Translations under genes and position numbers: made by a program
Assembly: GCA_039105265.1 (NCBI GenBank)
Contig: JAPFFF010000002.1
Span: forward strand, 1,984,001-2,048,000
Reading direction: 5' to 3'
Origin: Tritrichomonas musculus
Taxonomy: Eukaryota; Parabasalia; Tritrichomonadida; Tritrichomonadidae
Length of the DNA stretch: 64,000 nt
Shown: one piece after another, positions 33,428 through 43,092 of the stretch
Position numbering within the stretch: the stretch's first letter is position 1
Layout: each line of letters opens with the position of its first letter
Notes under the pieces: model-generated
Database searches by the model: none
Told to the model about the DNA's origin: nothing
The model's input: the letters and a program-made list of their open reading frames with translations, nothing else

Positions 33428-33874
33428 CTACATATTATTCATAGCATTAATATATTTAGCTATCTGATTCACAGTTGATGTTAGTTCTATTATTTTTTTC
33501 TCTGATTGCTCAATGCGATTCGCTAGAAGCTCATTTGCATGAATGCGCGATATTATCTGCTTAATCTCATCCTTTACACTTTCAATATCAGCTCTAATAA
33601 CATCTTGTTCTAACTCTTTTAGGTCTTCCTTTTTAAACACTTTTTTTAAAAATATATCACCCCCAACTCTCTTATTTCCTTCTTTCGAACAATTCTTTTT
33701 TGTTATTCTATATTCAACACCATCGGGGGTAATAATCTTATATACTCTATTGAGGTACTGTGTGGTGCGTCCATTCATCTCGTCCTTGTGTTTCTGATAG
33801 TACAAATTGAATTCCTCAATTGATTTAAAATTCTTTATTTCAGTAGTAATTTCGTTAATTACTTCCAATTCCAT
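33428..33874 (-). CDS. Polinton protein with N-terminal domain and C-terminal coiled coil
   Basis: 148 residues. The N-terminal half (SIEEFNLYYQKHKDEM, TTQYLNRVYKI, GVEYRITKKN) looks like a small folded domain. The C-terminal half (about 85-148) is a heptad-rich helix. I do not recognise the family. It sits between the small amphipathic protein and the basic ORF, next to the capsid gene, which hints at a structural role. Confidence 0.55.
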   Translation of the reverse strand: MELEVINEITTEIKNFKSIEEFNLYYQKHKDEMNGRTTQYLNRVYKIITPDGVEYRITKKNCSKEGNKRVGGDIFLKKVFKKEDLKELEQDVIRADIESVKDEIKQIISRIHANELLANRIEQSEKKIIELTSTVNQIAKYINAMNNM

Positions 33875-33900
33875 TTATTTTCAAAAAAATTTTTTTGTTT

Positions 33901-34155
33901 TTATTCTACTTCATTTATCAAGCTCTTACCAATTTTCATTCCTCTATCGACAACATTCAACCCTGTGTCAATTGCTCTTATAGTGTCTCCAATAAGAGGT
34001 ATATCACCTAAAACAGGCTTTACAGCACTGGTAACTCTTTTACCAATTTCAACAACTTTAGGAAGCGCTTTACCGACTTTAGTTGCAACATTCTTAATTG
34101 TATTACCAACTGATTTAAAAGCATTTTTCATTTTCTTGAAGATTCCGATACCCAT
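33901..34155 (-). CDS. Small amphipathic/hydrophobic Polinton protein, possibly membrane-active
   Basis: 84 residues. The N-terminal half is a Lys-rich amphipathic helix pattern (MGIGIFKKMKNAFKSVGNTI, KVGKALPKVVEIGKRV). The middle is hydrophobic and Gly/Pro-rich (PVLGDIPLIGDTIRAIDTGL). This composition resembles small virion peptides of adenovirus pVI or pX type and membrane-lytic peptides. It is transcribed divergently from the capsid gene, about 50 bp away. Role inferred. Confidence 0.55.
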   Translation of the reverse strand: MGIGIFKKMKNAFKSVGNTIKNVATKVGKALPKVVEIGKRVTSAVKPVLGDIPLIGDTIRAIDTGLNVVDRGMKIGKSLINEVE

Positions 34156-34206
34156 TGTTTTTATAATGAAAAAAGTCCTGTAATAAGTACTTTTTTTGTA
34201 TCATAA

Positions 34207-36252
34207 ATGTTGTATCGCAACGAAAGAGCACATAATTACAAAATCGAAGCTGGGAATGTACTTGACACTTTTAATAAGATGCGTGAAATGATTAACACTA
34301 ATGATGGTACACGCTCATTTTCATTCAGAACTGTTGACTGCCATGACCAACCTGCACCATTTCATCAAGGACAATATTCCCAAATCAGTTTAACACATCC
34401 TGACCACTTCATTAGTGATGTTGATAAAGGTTTTTTAACATTTCACGTCCAATTGGATTTACAATTAAATACTGATTTAGCAAAATTACAACAAATTGAT
34501 GACCCAAATAACTTTTACAAATTATTTGTTGGTCTCAAATCTTCCAATCAATTGTTTGACCGTTTGGAGATACTCCATAATAATGTAAACGTTGGATACC
34601 AGCAAAATGAATGTATTCGTGAAGGGTTTTTGTATTCCACTGTTAAACCAGAGACTGAGAAGAAACGTAGGCGTTTTGTACATTCACTTTGGGAAAACGT
34701 TTCAAATTATTCACAAACTGTTGCTGGTGCTTATGTTAACCTCAATTCATTCAAATCTAATGGTAAATCACAAGTTGAATTTGATTTGAACGTGCCATTT
34801 GATGATTTACTTGCATTACAAGCATTCGATTTATTCCCTAATGGTATCATAGGTGATCTCTCTATAAGATTCCAAGTATCACCTGCAGGATTAGTTTGGG
34901 CAGCAATTGACCCTTATACTGTTGCTGAAACAAAAGCTTATCTTGAAGATAATGATAGTATATCATCTACAGAATTAGAAAGATTGAAAGAAATAAAGGC
35001 CCGCGGTCATTTAAAACATCAGTTTACACAAATTGGTAATGAAGCTATTATACCAGGACCTGGTACTCCATCTCCAGACCCATCTCCAACACCAGACCCA
35101 ACTCCTGAACCAACTCCTGAACCAGGCCCAACACCAGACCCAACTCCTGAACCAACTCCAGCACCAATTAAATATAAACTTACATACAGACTTGGTGAGC
35201 AATATAATTTTGGATCTGATGGTTCATATACTTATGATGATATTGCAACAGACCTTTCAATGTATTTCAGTTATACAGCCGAAGAATTTGCTAAATTAGA
35301 CCTCAAACCAACTGCAACTGATGAAGAAATTTGTTTGGCAAATCCTGATTACACAAAGCCACCATTGACACACAATGATGGAAAATATTATGTTTGGCAA
35401 ATTGAGAAAACAGTTGCAAGATCAGCTCTCAGAGTTGTTAATGAATATCATGATGCTAAATCACAACTTCTCAACGAAACATATTCATCACAGAAAGCCA
35501 CATTAACTGTAAACAGAATGACAATCACATTATGTAAATCAAATATGCAAGGATATGGTGTCTGTGAATCTACTCGCAGAGGTATTGAAAATATTTTGCG
35601 CGAAGGAATTATAATTCCATCCCAAAAAGTTGATTACCATTCATTTCCAATCGCTCCTGCAGCAAATGGTATCAAATCTACTTTGAATATCCCATTAATT
35701 AATGTTACTACAATGTCAATTATGTTTCCAAAACATCATAATGACCTCACTGTTTTTGAAAATCCGGTATATCAAAATTGTTATCTCAATATTGGTGGTA
35801 AGAACTTCCCAGATGAAAATGTTAGCACAATTGGTGCAAGATTCTTTGAGAACCAATTAACCGCTGGAGACCTTGATGCAATATCATTACAATGCACAAA
35901 AGAATTTGAAGATAGTATGACAATGCCAAAGAATGATGCAAATGGAGTTCGCTACAAGAATACTTTAAGTGATGCTTCTAGCTTTGTTTTCAATATTCAA
36001 ACAGAACGTGCTTCAGCAGGATATTGCTATGATGGATTGGATGGTGGGTTTGGTAATATTCAGGTTCAAGTAAATGGTCAACCAATATATACAGGTCCAA
36101 ATGATACTTACTATAATGTTAACGAAGAAGGTACAGTGCATCCACCTCCAACACAATTATGGCTCACAAGAGATACATACTTTAAACTTTCACTTAACGG
36201 ATTAGAATATGTTGATGATGAAACACCAGCTGGCAGTCAAGTTAATGAGTAA
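34207..36252 (+). CDS. Major capsid protein candidate of Polinton (double jelly-roll type)
   Basis: 681 residues, the largest beta-rich ORF of the element, in the position expected for the capsid gene next to packaging and small virion genes. Two beta-rich regions (about 1-270 and 320-681) are joined by a Pro/Asp/Glu/Thr repeat linker (about 283-317: PDPTPEPTPEPGPTPDPTPE). Such a two-part layout agrees with the double jelly-roll capsid proteins proposed for Polintons. The assignment rests on size, position and secondary-structure character; no short diagnostic motif exists for this fold. Confidence 0.65.
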   Translation: MLYRNERAHNYKIEAGNVLDTFNKMREMINTNDGTRSFSFRTVDCHDQPAPFHQGQYSQISLTHPDHFISDVDKGFLTFHVQLDLQLNTDLAKLQQIDDPNNFYKLFVGLKSSNQLFDRLEILHNNVNVGYQQNECIREGFLYSTVKPETEKKRRRFVHSLWENVSNYSQTVAGAYVNLNSFKSNGKSQVEFDLNVPFDDLLALQAFDLFPNGIIGDLSIRFQVSPAGLVWAAIDPYTVAETKAYLEDNDSISSTELERLKEIKARGHLKHQFTQIGNEAIIPGPGTPSPDPSPTPDPTPEPTPEPGPTPDPTPEPTPAPIKYKLTYRLGEQYNFGSDGSYTYDDIATDLSMYFSYTAEEFAKLDLKPTATDEEICLANPDYTKPPLTHNDGKYYVWQIEKTVARSALRVVNEYHDAKSQLLNETYSSQKATLTVNRMTITLCKSNMQGYGVCESTRRGIENILREGIIIPSQKVDYHSFPIAPAANGIKSTLNIPLINVTTMSIMFPKHHNDLTVFENPVYQNCYLNIGGKNFPDENVSTIGARFFENQLTAGDLDAISLQCTKEFEDSMTMPKNDANGVRYKNTLSDASSFVFNIQTERASAGYCYDGLDGGFGNIQVQVNGQPIYTGPNDTYYNVNEEGTVHPPPTQLWLTRDTYFKLSLNGLEYVDDETPAGSQVNE

Positions 36253-36383
36253 ATGCGAACAATAGCGCACTTTAATGACTTTGTCAATAAATTGATTTGA
36301 GAAAACCGGTAGCAGCAATTTTGCTGTGACCCATATTTTTTTGCAAATTTATTTTTAAAATATTTTTTTAATTTTAATTCAAA

Positions 36384-37064
36384 ATGACCAGCACTACGCA
36401 AGCTGATAATCATGTTGAACAAAATGAAAATACAGTACCTCGGAATTCCGAGGGACCAGAAAACAATGATACACGATGGGAACCACTTAAAGAACACGAT
36501 GATTATGAGATATTAAAAGAATTTCCATTTACAATTCGAAGAGTAAGAGATAAATATATTATATCTGAATCTCTTCGTAATTCTAGAGGTTATCCAGCTG
36601 TATGCTTAAATACAGTACATTATTCAAAACATATTCTTATTGCAAAACAATTTCTTGATAATCCTAATAATCTTCCATATGTTGACCATATTAACCATAA
36701 CACAACTGATTATCATTTAGAGAATCTCAGATGGTGCACAGCTTCCCAAAATCAGTTTAATCGGTCATCCTCTCGAGGAGTTCAATATGAGTTTATTGAT
36801 GATTTACCAAAAGAAGCGATTAAAGTGTTATTTTATGATACAAGAACTGAACACCATGAATTTGAAGATGAAAAATATTATTATTATCACGATGATGAAA
36901 ACAATGAAGATATCTTTTATGGAAGAATTAATGAAACAATATATAGAATACTTTATATTAAAACCATGCGAGGTGGACTTAAATCTGTTTCAATGATAGA
37001 TATTAACGGTAATACAGTTGCACTTTATATAAATAGATTCAAACACCAATATACATTTGATTGA
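36384..37064 (+). CDS. HNH endonuclease (NUMOD4-like plus HNH) within Polinton
   Basis: 226 residues. The region 45-125 has the homing-endonuclease-type layout: a NUMOD4-like strand set (YEILKEFPFTIRRVRDKYII), then SKHILIAKQFLDNP, PYVDHINHNTTDYHLENLRW and CTASQNQFNRS, which is the VDHINxxxxDxxxxNLRW core of phage and virus HNH nucleases. The C-terminal part is acidic and Tyr-rich and unassigned. It is placed between the capsid and integrase genes, so it may be a selfish nuclease riding on the element or a resolved processing enzyme. Confidence 0.82.
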   Translation: MTSTTQADNHVEQNENTVPRNSEGPENNDTRWEPLKEHDDYEILKEFPFTIRRVRDKYIISESLRNSRGYPAVCLNTVHYSKHILIAKQFLDNPNNLPYVDHINHNTTDYHLENLRWCTASQNQFNRSSSRGVQYEFIDDLPKEAIKVLFYDTRTEHHEFEDEKYYYYHDDENNEDIFYGRINETIYRILYIKTMRGGLKSVSMIDINGNTVALYINRFKHQYTFD

Positions 37065-37187
37065 AGAATACTTTAATAAGCAAAGCTTACTTGCTATATG
37101 CAATAATAGCATTTAAGTAATTGATATTTTTTTGTATATTAATGCTTAGAAAATGGCTGTGTTTATCAATACTTTTTTTAGAAAAAA

Positions 37188-38543
37188 ATGACTAAATCAG
37201 TAAGAATCTACGATAAAGAATACAACTCCTTACTCAATTATCCTTTCAAATCCAAGTATAAATACATTGATAATTACATAAAACCTTTCTTTAAAAGTGA
37301 TATCAAAACAGAACCATTTATACCTGACTTCAAGTTGAAATCATGCAAAGAATTATCAAAACCAAATTTCTCTAATGAACCAGGTTGTTGGGAAGCAGAT
37401 TTGATGTTTAGCAAATACTATACTAGAGATTTGACAAAAGAAAATAAAATATATTTGGTTCTCATTAATACAAATACAAGATACCTAATCGTTGAACCTG
37501 TAAAGGATAAAGGAAATATATGGTTTTCCCTTGAACGAATTATAATAAGATATCCACAATTTATATTCAAAACTATCAAATGTGATGGAGAACCTGGATT
37601 AAAAGAGATGAAAGATAATAGTGTTGTTATTTGGTTTTCAACAGGAGAAACTACTTTGATATTTGACTTGAAAGCTGTAATTAAAGAAGCAAGGATAAAA
37701 GAGTTTGATAAAATATTAAGTAAAATACTCGTGAACCACAAACTGGAAACTCTTAAAAAACTGCTTAAAAAAAGCGACTATTATAAACCTCGTTTCCAAA
37801 GGCTACTCAATTTACAATTTGAAGACATCCAGTTTTGGGAAAATACAATAGATTCAATCACTGATTTCTATCCTATAAGATTCATTATTAATGATTCTCC
37901 ATATGCGTTAGCTCACAAAAATGTTGATTCTGTTATAAGAACTCTGAGAAATGCTTTTGGGTTAGATGAGCGAAGATTAAGTGATTATAATTTGATGAGA
38001 CAAATGGTTGATTACTATAATAATACCCCTCATAGTTCTCTTCGATTTAAGAATTTTGATTATGACCCATCAGATTTTTATGACAAGAATCTTGTAAAAC
38101 CAACGAAGTACATATATTATACCCCAGCTCAAATGCAAAACAATGTTGATTTGGAGTGGAGATATATCAGGAAAATGCAAATGAAATTGCGGGAAATCAA
38201 TGATAAACAACGTTTTAAGGGGTTGTTATCTTATAATAGAGGTAATATTATATTAGTTCATCTCGATAAAAGCAAAACGCAAAAAAAGCATGAGAAGCGT
38301 AGAAGAGTATTTAATGAAATTGCTGAGTTTCTAGAGTATCGTAATGGAAATGTAATCTGCAAGTTATTAAAACCATATCAGACTGTAAAAAAAGATGAAC
38401 CACAAGAAAAGCATTCTAAAGGTAGGAAACGTATGACTGATGCTGAAAAAGCTATTATTGAAGTACCTATTATATATACGAAATTCATATGTAATTCATT
38501 TGGAGACTTAAATGAAGATTACATTAAGTATTTTAACATTTAG
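37188..38543 (+). CDS. Retroviral-type integrase of Polinton
   Basis: 451 residues. The rve-type core is recognisable by PGCWEADLMF at the first catalytic Asp region, YLVLINTNTRYLIVEPVKDK, IKCDGEPGL at the second Asp and the helix block VDSVIRTLRNAF, NLMRQMVDYYNNTPHSSLRF that follows the third position. This gives the 6-bp target duplication seen at the ends. The C-terminal third is basic (about 365-410) and may bind DNA or chromatin. Confidence 0.85.
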   Translation: MTKSVRIYDKEYNSLLNYPFKSKYKYIDNYIKPFFKSDIKTEPFIPDFKLKSCKELSKPNFSNEPGCWEADLMFSKYYTRDLTKENKIYLVLINTNTRYLIVEPVKDKGNIWFSLERIIIRYPQFIFKTIKCDGEPGLKEMKDNSVVIWFSTGETTLIFDLKAVIKEARIKEFDKILSKILVNHKLETLKKLLKKSDYYKPRFQRLLNLQFEDIQFWENTIDSITDFYPIRFIINDSPYALAHKNVDSVIRTLRNAFGLDERRLSDYNLMRQMVDYYNNTPHSSLRFKNFDYDPSDFYDKNLVKPTKYIYYTPAQMQNNVDLEWRYIRKMQMKLREINDKQRFKGLLSYNRGNIILVHLDKSKTQKKHEKRRRVFNEIAEFLEYRNGNVICKLLKPYQTVKKDEPQEKHSKGRKRMTDAEKAIIEVPIIYTKFICNSFGDLNEDYIKYFNI

Positions 38544-38558
38544 TTTCTATGAAAAAAA

Positions 38559-38942
38559 ATGCTTATGAATAATATCAAGAATGTTGCAACAAACAATGTA
38601 AAACAGCCCATAACAAAACGTTATTTCCATACTCAATCAACAGAATTTACGTTGCCACTTGAATTTGTATCAAGCAGAAACAAGAAATATATTGTAATTC
38701 AATATGTTGGTGCAATTGTAAAAGACTTTTTAGTTGGTGATTTAATGGTGCATTCAGATATAGTTCAATTAGATGCCTATTGTGATTCATTCATTATGTT
38801 AGCCAATAAGCGTCAAACCAAATATCGAAAATACGAATTTTTCAGTAGTAATAAGAGAGATTACAAGATATGGTTTACCGATTTGTATGGTAATTCAATC
38901 ATACCATCAGCATTTATCATGAGCTGCCTTCTTATTTATTAA
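38559..38942 (+). CDS. Small beta-rich Polinton protein, possible minor capsid or spike
   Basis: 127 residues. Alternating beta strands (STEFTLPLEFVSSRNKKYIV; DYKIWFTDLYGNSIIPSAFI) look like a small jelly-roll or Ig-like virion protein. The closing strands resemble those of the 195-residue ORF at 59126-59713 in pattern. No family is assigned. A short hairpin, CAAGAAC and GTTCTTG (38955-38971), lies after the stop. Confidence 0.4.
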   Translation: MLMNNIKNVATNNVKQPITKRYFHTQSTEFTLPLEFVSSRNKKYIVIQYVGAIVKDFLVGDLMVHSDIVQLDAYCDSFIMLANKRQTKYRKYEFFSSNKRDYKIWFTDLYGNSIIPSAFIMSCLLIY

Positions 38943-38999
38943 GTGACAACTTTTCAAGAACAGAGTTCTTGTTAAGCTATTGCTTTTTTTGAATAAAAA

Positions 39000-39992
39000 A
39001 TGAATAACAACCAAAAATCGGTATTCACAGCTTTGCAAGAACTTAATTTACAAGATCCAAATTGTATCAATATTAATAAGGACCATCAACTGTTTTCATA
39101 TATCTCTGAAAGAAATAAGAGAGTATTATTGTATTTAAGTAGTAATTACCATGAATTATTTGTGCTTATTAATGGTAGTGAAGTAACGTTGGATTTACCT
39201 AAAAAAGTGGATTTCAAAGATGAGAGAAATATAAATAATACAAACGATCCTAGTCTATTACGTTTATTCACAATAACTGTGGATCTTTTTTCTAATTTTG
39301 GTAATACAGATATCCAATTTGTTGAAAAATCATTTCCTGACCTAAATAAAACATATATACTATTGATTGGAGACTATGATTATAGATATGATGTAAAAGA
39401 AACAAATAATTTTTGTTATCAACTATCTTCGAGCGTAGACGTTGATTACACAGTTAAGCCAGTACCAATAATTATCTTTCTCTGTTTACAAAAAGAAACA
39501 TTTATGAGCCAATGGCAGAAAGTTCGATTGCGAAATAAAAATGAAGATGCTGATATTAAAGGTTTTAAATATGAATTTCAGGATTGGAAATACCATTTCC
39601 CAGTATTCAATGTATTCAAATCAAATATCACAAGCCCTATCTTAAAGGTAAATACAAATAATTCACATCCTAGGGAGCCTTCCTTATTTAGTGGATATGA
39701 CCCAAAAGTAAATATTGAATATAATAATGAAAAACTTGATATACCCGATGAAATACGCCCAAAGAAGGTATTACCAACACCAATAACTGACTTCAAATAT
39801 TTTTACCAAGAACCTGAAAAACCTAGTATAGCTCATGATACATCTAAGAATCAAAAGGTTGCAAGTCCAACAGAAGCTAAAAATGATTTCTTGTCGCAAG
39901 CGAAGCTTGGGCCTGCTCAGCATTCACAGGTAAATCCAGGAACAAATAAGGCGCATACAACAACATTCAAATTACCAGGTTCAAAAAAATAA
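39000..39992 (+). CDS. Polinton ORF of unknown function, 330 residues
   Basis: A mixed alpha/beta N-terminal region (about 1-220) with hydrophobic strands (RVLLYLSSNYHELFVLI; TYILLIGDYDYRYDV; PVPIIIFLCLQKETF) is followed by a Pro/Lys-rich, disordered C-terminal tail. I see no catalytic triad for an adenain-type protease and recognise no family. It lies convergent to the large 829-residue ORF. Confidence 0.6.
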   Translation: MNNNQKSVFTALQELNLQDPNCININKDHQLFSYISERNKRVLLYLSSNYHELFVLINGSEVTLDLPKKVDFKDERNINNTNDPSLLRLFTITVDLFSNFGNTDIQFVEKSFPDLNKTYILLIGDYDYRYDVKETNNFCYQLSSSVDVDYTVKPVPIIIFLCLQKETFMSQWQKVRLRNKNEDADIKGFKYEFQDWKYHFPVFNVFKSNITSPILKVNTNNSHPREPSLFSGYDPKVNIEYNNEKLDIPDEIRPKKVLPTPITDFKYFYQEPEKPSIAHDTSKNQKVASPTEAKNDFLSQAKLGPAQHSQVNPGTNKAHTTTFKLPGSKK

Positions 39993-40027
39993 TTAGCAAG
40001 GATATAAAGTAGGAATAGTAATTTTTT

Positions 40028-42517
40028 TTATGGTTCATCTTCGTCATCATCATCAGAAGGTTCCTCAACAATTTCAGCTCTAGCTGGCTTTTCAACAGTT
40101 CGTGATCTAATATATGATTTATCACCTACATCTTTATGTGCAGCCTTATATAATACTTTGATTGTGGTGTAATTTCCACCAACTTGTGAATCAATCCAAA
40201 CATCAATATTTTCACCAAATTTGTCTTGTAATTGCTTCTTTGTTGCTGTACTTACTTTATTTTCAATTATAGCTTTAGCTAACTGTGCATATTGGTCTTT
40301 CTTATCTTCTGTGAATCCAAGACCAGTTTTAAGGATGAGGTCATGTGTTTGCTCCAATATTTCTTGTAATCCTTCTGTTATTTCACCATCACCATTTATT
40401 TCTCCATCAACTGGCATAGTCGCTTTAATGCTTTCATTATATTCTTTTTGAATCATAACACCCAATTCAGCATTTACGGATTTTGGATGTAATTTCTTAT
40501 ATTTAACCCAATTACTCCAATCATTGCATTCATGGTCTTTCATCACTTTAGATTCATAACGTGCAATAAATATGGCTGTACATACTTTGAAATAACTAAA
40601 TATACATTTTAATGGTTCCAAATCTTTGAATTCTTCACTAATAAACATATTGTATAAAACAGTTTGCCATATTTTTGAAAATATAGAACTCCACAAACCT
40701 CTTGCAGTAATTTTGGTACTGATTTTGGGTTTGGATAAACCAACAGATTGATATGAGTTTATTACTTTTTCTAATTTTTTATCAATTTCAGGTTTAAACT
40801 TACCTTCATTCCATTGTTCTTGAGTGTATTCCCATGTTCGTTTAGCTCCCATAAGATTCTTAAGCCATACTTCGAATGAATCATTTGTTTTACCAGCTAT
40901 ACGTTCGGTTTGCCATAATTTCTTATAAGGGTCTGCTTTAACAAGACGGAATCCATTAATTATAACAGGCTTACCACGAGTATCAACAATAACAATATCT
41001 TCAACTCTATCACCGTTTAAATCACAAATTGGATTACCGAGTGGGTCTTTAGTGTCATGCCTAGCTGGAACTAAACGATATAATGGATAACCATTTTTAT
41101 CAAATCTTTTCTTGCAATAAGCTTCTGCTCCATCTCTTGTAGCACATTTAGGGCTGAATTTAATACGGTAATTACCGTTAATAAGAATATCAAATAATTC
41201 CCCTCGATATTTACTAACATCAATACTTTGTTTGTTTTCAAAAATGTACAGGTCGCTCATACGTTTTTGTGATGCTTCAAATGTTTTACCAGCACGTTTA
41301 CCAGTTGGGACAGTCTTCATATATTCATTTAAGAATTCTTCAACATTTACTTCAGGTCCTCTTGTCGCTTCAATATTTGGGTTCAATAGTTCTGAAAAGT
41401 TGGTGTGATCATCTTCAGCTTCAATTGGTTTGTTTCTTCTAAGATATTCTTTGGTTGGTGTGCTAAAAACACGCTTCGACATTGTTTTATAGTCGGATAA
41501 AGATTTGTAAGCAAAGCTTGAGATTGGGTCTTTCTCTTCCTCCGCAGCTTCCTCTTCTATATCACTATTCATGTTATAAAATATTTCTCTATCTCCATTT
41601 TCATTAAGGTACTTTATTAATTGTTTGAGTTGCTTTTTGTTTTTAGGTTCATTTGTTTCTCTTATTGCATCATGTAATTGTAATGCAATATTCCTAACTC
41701 TAATGTCAGAATCATCTTTGGGATTTATAGACCTATTATAGTAACCATAAAGGTTTTCAGCAGTAAACTCTTCATTTAATAAGCCAAACCTTTCTAGTTG
41801 TTTAGCATCAATTGTAGAAGATTTATTGTAAGCATCTAATAATTGCTGACCTTCTTGATTAGATTCAGCTATTTTTCTCATTGTTTCAATATTGGTTTTT
41901 CTTCTTTGGTTTTCGTATTGCATTAGGTTATTTATATTATCTGATGCCTCATTGTTTTTATGTGAATCTATGTTTTCAGTCAATGATATGACAAGTGATT
42001 GAATCTGTGTTGTATCTTTTTTATTAAATAACGGATACCTTTTTGAGTCATCGGCAATACAATAAAATAAGTGTAAAGCATTAATATGATTACTATCAAG
42101 TGCAACTAAATTACTAAGTGATTCAATGTCTTTATTAATTCTGTTTCTAAAATAGTGGCCTTCCAAGTCAGGTTCTTCCTCCTCTTCAATTTGTGGAATA
42201 ACAGGCTTTTCTTTATCTTTTAGTAAGCCAGATATATCAATAAAGTAATCTACTTTTGAATCAAGTATTTTAGCTAAAGTTGCTTTTTGTCTTTTACTTC
42301 CTTTGGGATTTGCTTTATATTTGTTTAGCATCTCTTTTAACTTTTCTTTCACGTCTTTGATATAGTTACGAGGATTCTTAAGACACCCAATAATATTGTG
42401 TATTATTGTTTTTATTTGCTCTGATTCACTATTTTGGAACATAAATATGAGCATATCTTGATAATCTTTCTTTTTCACCTCATTCATTATTAATTGTTCA
42501 TCCACATCTGACATCAT
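40028..42517 (-). CDS. Large Polinton protein of unknown function, 829 residues
   Basis: Charged, mostly helical N-terminal 450 residues (Asn/Glu/Lys-rich), then a region with mixed structure (SKYRGELFDILINGNYRIKF; GNPICDLNGDRVEDIVIVDT; LWSSIFSKIWQTVLYNMFIS) and a strongly acidic C terminus (SDDDDEDEP). It could be a terminal-protein or structural protein by size; neither is shown. It is transcribed away from the fibre-like ORFs, whose start is 6 bp from this start. Confidence 0.6.
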   Translation of the reverse strand: MMSDVDEQLIMNEVKKKDYQDMLIFMFQNSESEQIKTIIHNIIGCLKNPRNYIKDVKEKLKEMLNKYKANPKGSKRQKATLAKILDSKVDYFIDISGLLKDKEKPVIPQIEEEEEPDLEGHYFRNRINKDIESLSNLVALDSNHINALHLFYCIADDSKRYPLFNKKDTTQIQSLVISLTENIDSHKNNEASDNINNLMQYENQRRKTNIETMRKIAESNQEGQQLLDAYNKSSTIDAKQLERFGLLNEEFTAENLYGYYNRSINPKDDSDIRVRNIALQLHDAIRETNEPKNKKQLKQLIKYLNENGDREIFYNMNSDIEEEAAEEEKDPISSFAYKSLSDYKTMSKRVFSTPTKEYLRRNKPIEAEDDHTNFSELLNPNIEATRGPEVNVEEFLNEYMKTVPTGKRAGKTFEASQKRMSDLYIFENKQSIDVSKYRGELFDILINGNYRIKFSPKCATRDGAEAYCKKRFDKNGYPLYRLVPARHDTKDPLGNPICDLNGDRVEDIVIVDTRGKPVIINGFRLVKADPYKKLWQTERIAGKTNDSFEVWLKNLMGAKRTWEYTQEQWNEGKFKPEIDKKLEKVINSYQSVGLSKPKISTKITARGLWSSIFSKIWQTVLYNMFISEEFKDLEPLKCIFSYFKVCTAIFIARYESKVMKDHECNDWSNWVKYKKLHPKSVNAELGVMIQKEYNESIKATMPVDGEINGDGEITEGLQEILEQTHDLILKTGLGFTEDKKDQYAQLAKAIIENKVSTATKKQLQDKFGENIDVWIDSQVGGNYTTIKVLYKAAHKDVGDKSYIRSRTVEKPARAEIVEEPSDDDDEDEP

Positions 42518-42522
42518 TTATT

Positions 42523-43008
42523 ATGTTCAAAATGTTTACGATAGAGCAAGCAGGTGGTATCAAAAGGGTAAATACAATAGATGAATTAATAATAGAATAC
42601 ATAAAACAATATGCCACTTCATGTGGGTGTCAATGCAATAACGGAAATAATTTGGGGTCAAGCTTGAATACTGAGGAATTGAAAGAATTATTGGAACCTT
42701 ACGCAAAGCTTACGAATCTTGATGAGTATGCAAAGCTTACGAGCTTAAGCGAGTACGCTAAAGCGCAGGACTTACAGTCTTATGCGAAAACAACTGATTT
42801 ATTCGATTATTTGAAAACAGAGGAATTCAATAAAGAATTATTAAAGTATGCTAGTAGTGAAGAAATTCAAAACGCTGTTAATACATTACGTGATTACATT
42901 GTTAACAATTTTGCATTATCAACTGACATACCTGAGGTACCTACAGATTTGGTTAATGAATCTGCTTTGACAACTACTTTGGAACCATATGCGAAGCTTA
43001 CGAACTAA
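42523..43008 (+). CDS. Fibre-like ORF with tail-fibre repeats
   Basis: 161 residues. After a short N-terminal region with a CGCQC cluster come repeats of the form YAKLTNLDEYAKLTSLSEYA, LQSYAKTTDLFDYLKTEEF. Such YAKxxxLxxY repeats are typical of phage tail fibres and form trimeric coiled or beta-helical shafts. It lies directly upstream of the larger fibre-like ORF in the same direction. Together they look like the attachment-fibre locus of the element. Confidence 0.6.
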   Translation: MFKMFTIEQAGGIKRVNTIDELIIEYIKQYATSCGCQCNNGNNLGSSLNTEELKELLEPYAKLTNLDEYAKLTSLSEYAKAQDLQSYAKTTDLFDYLKTEEFNKELLKYASSEEIQNAVNTLRDYIVNNFALSTDIPEVPTDLVNESALTTTLEPYAKLTN

Positions 43009-43092
43009 AGTGAGTACGCTAAAGCGCAGGACTTACAGTCTTATGTAAAAAAACAAGACATATTATCAACCGAAAATACGATAACTCAAGAA

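Noticed and set aside
39000-39992. Adenain-type cysteine protease of the Polinton
   Set aside because: No His-acid-Gln-Cys arrangement could be seen; left as unknown.
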